The notes beneath the pieces are model-generated. The model did no database searches, was not told the DNA's origin, and saw only the letters and a list, made by a program, of their open reading frames with translations. Shown one piece after another: positions 56,891 to 64,000 of a stretch of DNA of 64,000 nucleotides (its first letter is position 1; each line of letters begins with the position of its first letter). Source of the DNA: Takakia lepidozioides. Taxonomy: Eukaryota > Streptophyta > Takakiopsida > Takakiales > Takakiaceae. The stretch covers positions 23,870,001-23,934,000 of the forward strand of contig CM060732.1 of the NCBI GenBank assembly GCA_030704615.1. Reading direction: 5' to 3'. A program made the translations under genes and the position numbers.

Positions 56891-58796
56891 TGACTGCATT
56901 ATATTGAACAATCGCTCTCAGGACCTTCTAAAATTAACCCTAGCATAGATTCCCTTTCTATGCTTAAGGTAGGGAAGCTTCCCTGTCGTGTATTTGGTGC
57001 ACTTCCGTGCTGTTGAGTATGATGTGTGCACGACAAATATGAAGGTAACATTTGTTTTAACAGGATAAATAACTTTTGTTTCTCATCTAAAAGGTTGTTT
57101 TCTTTCATCTACTTTTATCCAGCGGATCACTTTTGTGGCTGAGCGATCACGCTGGGCGAATATCGCTATCAGCGCGGGGAAGCGGTGTCAGGGGCGTATT
57201 AATCCACTTTTCCAGCGGATCACCCCGTTTTTTGTCATAGGTGTAGGACTTGTGAACACATCCATCGTATAACATCGAATTGTTAAAATTTTGATTAATT
57301 AATTAATCGAAACTAGGTTGTTCAAGGTTGATCCCAGTCGTTTGAAATCGTCGCAGGGTTGTAATGTCGTAACATAGTCTATAGTGTAGCAAGGTTGTTG
57401 TTCTACTTGTATTGGGGTCATAGGCTGCCGATATGTCGCCATGAAATCCATAGGCACAGTGCAAAGGCAGAGTAAGGTAGACATTGAGCCTATGGTGGTT
57501 ACAAGTTAATGCTGTCTTGAGCACTTTACATTGAGAGGGGGATTGGTATGGCGTGAGCACAAACGGCGTGAGCACAAAAAAAACGCCGCGTGAGCAGGAT
57601 CCACAGTTATAGGGGTGATATGTATGTCAGCGTAAACACATACAATAGACGGACATAGGGTCTTTCTGGGTTTATAAGGTCTCCATGGTGTCTAAATATA
57701 AGCTTAAACATATAGAAGGAGCTTGAAAGGGATAAACCTTAAAAAATAAACAAAAACTAAAACCAACCCCCAATTTTGCCAAAGAAACCTAGTCCAAGTT
57801 TCACTGGCAAAAACCGTCTGCGTTTCGCTGGCGAAACCCATTTTTGGGGTGGTTCTTGGGGATGTTCTACACACAATAATACCAAATGCCACATTGTTTC
57901 CATGCGCTGATCTTTGAGTTCTGGCAGATATATTTGTGGGTCTTTGTGGTCACGCGAGTTACGCTTTCGGTGATTAATTTCATGAATTTTTTCGCATAAG
58001 CACATCCCCCTATTTTTTAGGCGAAAAATAGCCAAAAAAAAAGCTACAAAAAATGTGGGCCCGCGACACCCCTATTCAAAAAACGGGGCAAAAATAAAAA
58101 ATATCGCCAAAACGGGGCGGGCCTCTGGCCAACTGGTGCCAGAAAGCACCAAGGGAATCCACCTTTTTCGCCTGGGAACTGGGGAGCATGACGCCCCATC
58201 ACACACTATTTAGCGCAATTTCGCCACCTGCACCTATCTCCATCGTCCGCTCTCCAACGAGTAGCCGTATTGCACATATATATGTAGCCATATTGTACCG
58301 TCCGATCGCCATATTGCACAGACTTTTGCATACCTGTAGCCATGTAGGATCCGGGTTGACATTGTACATGTCGCCACCTCTGCACTTAACCCCAAAAAAA
58401 ATTCGCCGCCTCCACGACTAGGCAGAAAAAAGGGCTGGTGAGCACGGTTTTCAGATAGTTTCGTATTCCTTAGGGGTTGAGCGCATTTTGGTTTCGCACA
58501 TTCTCTAAAATCTTTTGGAATATTCAGAGTATGCCTTTGTGCTAAGGCGTGGCGGTACCCACCCTCCATTGAGAGTAAGTACTAAGCCTCAGTTCGACGA
58601 TCAATACAAGCACTGCCACATCAGCAAGCTGCTTGCTCTTTTCAGTTTCCAGAGTAACTAGTACAGATGTGTATGTGAGAACAGTGAGGAAATCTCCTTT
58701 ACCCACACAAAGTTCAGTTTATATACATTTCTCCAAAGGCCATCCACAGTGCATGTCTAGCAGTCTAGGGACCTTCAGAGGATAACAAAATATGCT
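56891..58796. other. Non-genic stretch
   Basis: No gene is recognised. CCAGCGGATCAC occurs twice near 57120 and 57220 and a related CCAGCGGATCA at about 53672, so these may be outer parts of the Harbinger element. A small direct repeat GGCGTGAGCACAAA lies near 57550. Confidence 0.35.
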
Positions 58797-58800
58797 TTAA

Positions 58801-59984
58801 CCCTTCAAGGACGAGCCTGTTTTTGGTGGGCCCCGTCTAAAACCAGACATCCCCTCGGGGATGAGGGTGTATCTCCCATTGGACAAACATCCGAGGGGAT
58901 GAACCGTTCCAAAGTCATCCTACCTACTTCATGCACCCGAAGTAAGAATTTCAGGAGAATTGACCGGTCTAAAGTGGAAGATTATAACAAAAATTCTAGG
59001 CTTTTTTTTTTGTTGGATTATTTTCAACATGAAAATTTGGTTTGACCAAGCAGATTGCCAACCTTTTTTTATTTTTCATTGATACAGCCTACAACATTCA
59101 ATTACCCTATTATTTCACCCCCAGCAAAGCCTCTTCCCCAAATCCCAGAGCCAAATTCCCAAAATGCATAATTTTTTTCTTTGTATGGTAAACCAGGGGG
59201 GTCAAAATGCCAATTTCTCTCATGGGAAAAACACCTTCCCCCCAAATGTGGGGCAATTTGTGTGGGAATCCAAATTCCTCTGGTCATGTTGTTGTTTTGC
59301 CTACCTACCGAGTACCCTGGAAAAAAATTCCACATTCGAAGCTGTTTGTAGGGGGGGGCAAAATCTTGCCAAAAAAAAACAACCGAATCCCTACTTGAAT
59401 CCCCTCCGCAAAGAATTGCCGGAGCCGGTGGACATTACCGGCCAAAAAAACATCCGGCCACGTCATCACAACCCAGGAAGTCACTGGGCCCTCCAGCCTG
59501 CGTTTCAGCGCTCTCCCTCCATGACCTGCCAACGGCCACCTGAATTGGGCCACGGCACCTAAACCCTACGCGGGTGAATCTCCTGCCCCCGGGCACCTGC
59601 ACCTGTTGGGGCACGTGCCTGGCGTTTTCGCGCGTGCCGGGGGTCCGCCGCTGTCCGCACGGGCGACTCAGCGCCCCCCCCCCGGTCACCCGCTGGGCCG
59701 GCAAACGCCCACCCCCCCAATCCTGCCTGCCACGTCTGCCATCAACCTGCTGCGGGCCCAAACCACAGGATTTTGAGTACCCCCCCCTCCCGATTCCAAA
59801 AAATCCTGACGGCGGGGGATTAGATTTTTAGGGTGCGATCAACACAGGGTGCCGTAAATATTTTTGGGCTACACTTTTCGTTCAGGAATCGTTTTTCACA
59901 TTTTTCAATCCGAATGATCTGCGCATTTATCATCCAATCGCAATTTCGACCCGACCCGATACGGGTCGCCTCGTCCTTGAAGGT
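58801..59984. mobile_element. piggyBac-like non-autonomous element (1184 bp) with TTAA TSD
   Basis: The left end reads CCCTTCAAGGACGAGCCTG right after TTAA (58797-58800). The right end, reverse-complemented, reads ACCTTCAAGGACGAGGCGA next to TTAA (59985-59988). TTAA target duplication with CCCTT-type ends is the hallmark of piggyBac transposons. Sub-terminal inverted motifs occur, such as CCCCTCGGGG and CGACCCGATACGGGTCG. The interior is GC-rich at 59450-59820 and has no transposase, so movement would need an enzyme from elsewhere. piggyBac elements are well known in animals and rare in land plants. Confidence 0.7.
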
Positions 59985-59988
59985 TTAA

Positions 59989-60518
59989 GTAGCTTGCTTA
60001 TGTCGAAGTGCCAATGAAGTGGACATCCAAATTCCTTCTTTCTTGACATCGCATCCATATCAGTAAAACTGAACAAGAATGTTCAAGCAAGTCTAGGCTG
60101 CCTAAAAATAGTTTTTCCAATGCTTGTTAACTTCCTTTGGAGCTCCAATCTGCATCATTCATCGTCCACGAGCTTGCCGACATGATGCAGTCCTAGTATA
60201 TTCGAGGCTTTGTCTAGCGCCTTTCCTCGATTTTTCTCGGATGTAATGCACTTTCAGCCCTCTCTCTCTCTCCAAAGGCTTATAGCACATCTGCTCGTCG
60301 ATTCGTCCTGGCCAACCAGCATCTAAGCGTGAATCTCTACCCGAGGTCCGTTGCTCCACAATGTTTGTACATATGGCAAGAGATTCGTGTCAGGACTACG
60401 GCATCAGGTAAAGTGTTTCTCAGCATTGAACATGCGTCAACGTACAAATTCATAGTGTTGGAGGGTAATTCAAGTCCTGAATGCGACACACGCTCTCCCT
60501 TGACGATGTCGGATATCC
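59989..60518. other. GAT1-like gene 3' flank
   Basis: No gene is recognised. This includes the probable 3' UTR of the minus-strand transporter gene and a short CT repeat near 60260. Confidence 0.4.
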
Positions 60519-63500
60519 TCATACGTTGGAAAACAATTTGAATGTTTTTGCATCTATCACAATGCGACGTATAGAAGAGATGCATCCGAGCACACCCACA
60601 AAGGTAAATGTCACCATGATTACCCCATTTACCCAGAAGATACTTGTTCGGCGTGACGGCTTGAAAACTCTTTGGTAGAAAAGCATCGGTAAGACGAAGT
60701 CCAGGGGAGTATATCCAAAAGCTCCAATGAAGGAGAGGATGTCTGCAAAGAATGGGAACATGGCTGCAATTAATGTAGCAAATGCCACATACACAGTGCG
60801 GAGCACCAGCCGAGGCAGGAAATTGCGAAGGGAAAATCTCCCCTTGGCAACATCTGCTGTAATCCCTTCGAATGCATCAAAAGTGGGTTGAAGATACACC
60901 TGCACAAGACAGAATCAGTTCTATTAGCTTATAGAACTTCAGGTGGCGCTTTTCTGTAGGAATCAAACCCAAGGTCATGACCATCTGAGCTGGGCTGGGT
61001 AAAGCAAATCGCGCCAGGCATTACAAAAACATCGAGCCGACCTCATGTATGATGGTAACATCTGAGGTGAGCTGCGGAAACTATTGTTTGCCAATGTTTG
61101 TCTCTACCCGCTAGCTATATATAGCGCCATGCCTATCCCTGTCAAGTTACCCAACGCCTCCATAAATATGGCGTTGGGTACAATCTCATTCGCTAGACTC
61201 GTTCGAAATCAAAATTTTAAGGGATTACTTTTCCCACCAGTTGTTCTTGTGGTTTCCCACATTGTCGATCTCCTCCACTTTATCCACACGCTCACCTCAT
61301 AGACATGTTTACATGCAATAAGGAAGACGCATGGGAAGGAGTTCAGCAGAGGAAAGCTCTTACCAAGCCAATAGCGAGGAGCTGGATGACGGCAGCGACG
61401 CTGGCAACCGCTATCACAATATCCAATTCTGGGATGAGCAGTCCAGTTGTGGGAGACCAATTGGTGATGATGTTGGCTTGTGCAGTGTTCCCAAAAGCCC
61501 AGTAGCCTGTGCTATTGCACTGAGAAGAAAGTGCAGATCACCACTGTGTAGCCCAAAGCAATGCCTTTAAACATCTTTCCAGTCACTGGAGGAGCCAATG
61601 TTGCCTTTTCAAAAACAACTGCCTTATCTGAGTAACAGCCATAAGATGCACATTTGAAAGGACAGATATACTATAAATGTTGCTGAACATTAAGGGCCTC
61701 TCTCTAAACCCTGGTGGGTGCGAACCCCACCAAGCTCAGGGAGGGTTAGTTTCCCACGGCTATGGCGATCGCAGGGAATGGCATGAGTACATTCTCTCGT
61801 CACAAGGCTACGACATCGGACAAACAACGTCTTATGCTCGTACCTTCACTGTGTCCTGTCACAAAAGAGCATGATCAAACTCTGTATTAAAGGAAGAATG
61901 TAAGACGAGATATAGAGACCTGTATCTCAGGAATGATGGCAACCCCATACCCGCCAGTGATTACTGAGAGAGCTGTGAATACTCCAAACAGTTTCTCAGA
62001 GGAACTGCCCACCACCGTGTAGTCCTTTGGCACATTACGCTTATTATGACCTGCAACGTAATCTAGATGGAATTAGCGAGCTGCCTGAGTTCCCAACTCT
62101 CTGTCTCTCACCCTGACAGAAAAGGGGACACCTCTGAACACAAACATATATTGATTCAAGGTAGTGACTGATATCTGACCTGCCAATATGCACCCAACGA
62201 GAGCACAAACGCTATAAACCAGGCATAGGATTATCGAGGCCAAGCTGATGTAGCGCAAAGAATGGAATGATGGCAGTTGGGCAAGAATATTTGTCACGAA
62301 GCCATAGAAAATTACAAATTCGTACAGCTGAATAGACCCATGAGGAACCAGTGCCAGGTAGATTAGCTGCACACACAAGCTTGGCACATTAGGAAAACCT
62401 TGCCAACGTCCGCGACACTTATGTACATACTCTTTGTTCAGAGTATGTACATACAGTGTGCACATTGAACATTGTGATGTTCAGCTGATTGTTGCATATC
62501 CGACCTGTTGATTGGAAAGCCAAACATTTATGCACAGTATCAAGAAGCAATGCAGAACGACAAATGTTGGGCTTCCAGCTGGAGCAAGTGGTTTCTAGAT
62601 TGACCTGAAGGTCAGAACAAATCTATTTGAGCAACTGACCAGAGTTAAATTGCATTGGGTTGTGGCGATTCAAGTAGGTAAGTGAACAAATTACAAATCA
62701 CATCTATTTTGGAACATTGAATCGATAAGTTAGGGATAGATCATATATGTCAGACCGTCTAAACTTACCCTGGAGCCATATCCACCAGTTAACACAGATG
62801 CAACAACCGTCACGAAGCACACTCCAAATTGCACAGGTGCAACAAAAGCATTTGTCCATCTGGGCCCTGCAGATTTCGGAAGGTGTACTCAGCCTAGATA
62901 CACATAGATCCATATAGTGATACACTAATGGTCAAGTAATATCCACCTATATACCTTTTGCTGCTGTTTGGTGTACGTCTATAAATATTCCTCAATCTGC
63001 TGAAGAGAATAAGTAATCCGGAAGTAAACATTAATTCCACAGTTCAATACTTGAGCAAGCTTCCCACATTGTCAAGATCTACATAACAATGATTGTCTCT
63101 GAATCCCTTCCACAAAAATCTTCTAGTAGGAGATCCAGCTCACAATCTGCCAGTACGGGGGACCGAATTGAGATTGTGGATACTGATGAGAAATACAACT
63201 TTAGAGATGAGCAGGGAAAACTTGATGTGCGATTCTGACCTTTTCTTCTTGTAGCATGCAAAGGCGTTTAAAAAAACAATGAGCTAGAGGACTGACCAAT
63301 TACATGATGCGATAGATCGCGGAACCGATAGAATCGATGGCCAAGAGAGGCAGTGCGCTCCAGTACCTGGGACAACAAACAGTAGGAATAGCTGGAGACA
63401 ATTGCTGCAACCGTTAGGGCGCACAACCCCCCTGACCATCCCAAATTTGAAAGTGCGTACGGTAGACTGAGCAACGCTGGTCCAGCTATGGAGGTGGTTA

Positions 63501-63864
63501 GATGGTACCCAGCATGCCACCATTTCCCTGCACCGATGCATCATCATAGCCCATGAGACGAGTACATTAATGTACCAGTTGCACCGATGATTAGTAAGAC
63601 ATTTTCTGAGAACGGTCACATATTGATCAAAGGACATGCTGCCATCTCTCTCTCTCTCTGGTAACACGACATAGGCGTTCTACCTTTGGACTCTAGCACG
63701 AAGCCCGCGTCATTGGGACCTGAAGGCTCCACATCCGATATACCGACATCGTGACTCACATACCATTATGTGAATGGATCTTTCTTGTCAAAGGCCCCTT
63801 TCTGCAGGCTAACAACTGAAAAAGCATCGTCTCCTTTTGGCTTTCCCACCACCAATCCAGCCAT
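60519..63864 (-). pseudogene. GAT1-like amino-acid/GABA transporter with two lesions, 7 exons
   Basis: AAAP-family GABA transporter 1-like proteins are proton-coupled plasma-membrane carriers with about 11 helices. Minus-strand exons are 63864-63684, 63527-63297, 62866-62769, 62366-62180, 62050-61920, 61604-61364 and 60899-60519. Family signatures: WWHAGYHLTTSIAGPALLSL, LPYALSNLGW, FRDLSHHVIG, AQLPSFHSLRYI, SEKLFGVFTALSVI, GVAIIPEIQ, ATLAPPVTGKMFKG, GYWAFGN and the C-terminal DAKTFKLFSNV. The total is about 483 residues, near the usual ~450. Two problems stand out. The first exon has an in-frame TAA (63768-63766) between the ATG and FVLESKG. The 61604-61364 exon is 241 nt between two phase-0 junctions, with a frameshift where the family has SVAIxGYWAFGN. 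Both are read directly from the sequence. It could be a recent pseudogene, or assembly errors in an active gene. Confidence 0.85.
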
Positions 63865-64000
63865 AGTCCACACTCTCAGAATCTGGAAGCTGAGGACCTT
63901 GTTCAGTTCTTACAAGATCGATGTACCCCAACCCATATATCGTGATACCATCTTTTGCAAACCATCCGTTGCAATTACAGTCCTGAAGGACCTCCGATGC
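63865..64000 (-). other. Coding-like frame running to the window edge
   Basis: One minus-strand frame is open from the window edge and overlaps the start of the transporter exon in a different frame. It reads NGWFAKDGITIYGLGYIDLV and ends near 63810 at a TTTTTTCAG-like acceptor. It may be chance, or part of a neighbouring gene. Its end is not a splice donor. Confidence 0.2.

Noticed and set aside
53700-57236. Harbinger terminal repeats GGGGGGATATCC and GGGGTGATCCGC with GTT duplication
   Set aside because: The ends match poorly and GTT is not the usual TWA target, so the ends were left undefined.
61680-61760. tRNA gene or riboswitch-like hairpin (GGTGGGTGCGAACCCCACC)
   Set aside because: There is a short stem-loop with B-box-like text but no cloverleaf; it lies inside a transporter intron.

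Overview
The window is nuclear DNA of a green plant-lineage eukaryote. Every confident gene is split by GT-AG introns of roughly 60-900 bp, and several products are plant or streptophyte types: a POT1 telomere protein with plant-like motifs, a plastid DUF2232 membrane protein, a GAT1-like amino-acid transporter, fragments of a peroxisomal-type long-chain acyl-CoA synthetase and a PDCD4/MRF-like fragment. A CFAP53-like ciliary coiled-coil gene means the organism probably still makes flagellated cells. A charophyte alga, bryophyte, lycophyte, fern or cycad/Ginkgo-like plant fits; a flowering plant does not. The species cannot be named from the sequence alone.

Layout. 0-2.7 kb: a minus-strand gene for a disordered protein with RRxSF hexapeptide repeats, with its CT/GA-rich 5' region. 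2.7-11 kb: gene-poor and AT-rich, with a decayed hAT-like MITE, a (CAA)n minisatellite, a 447-bp dispersed repeat and a satellite array of about 1.9 kb. 13.0-17.6 kb: POT1 (11 exons). 18.2-19.2 kb: a decayed group II intron reverse transcriptase/maturase. 19.5-22.3 kb: the DUF2232 gene (8 exons). 23.5-24.4 kb: a minus-strand gene fragment with only the PDCD4/MRF N-terminal region. 24.8-27.1 kb: SINE-like sequence, a hAT-like MITE nested in an older inverted-repeat element, and the inverted second copy of the 447-bp repeat. 27.7-30.4 kb: CFAP53-like gene (5 exons). 31.8-38.4 kb: a 5'-truncated LINE split by a CACTA transposon with terminal repeats and a 3-bp target duplication. 38.4-48 kb: a degenerate minisatellite, a tRNA-derived SINE, LACS-like exon fragments and an uncharacterised minus-strand gene. 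48.7-52.3 kb: a decayed tnp2-type transposase containing a second copy of the same SINE. 53.8-56.9 kb: PIF/Harbinger transposase and Myb-like remnants around a tandem array of about 190-bp units. 58.8-60.0 kb: a piggyBac-like TTAA element without a transposase. 60.5-63.9 kb: a minus-strand GAT1-like transporter with an in-frame stop and a frameshift.

The cellular genes do not form one pathway; they cover telomere protection, plastid membrane function, cilia, transport and lipid activation. The most distinctive content is the mobile DNA: at least seven element classes, several nested, with target-site duplications that can be read directly and insertions that can be ordered in time. All exon limits come from reading frames and GT-AG signals and have not been checked against transcripts.
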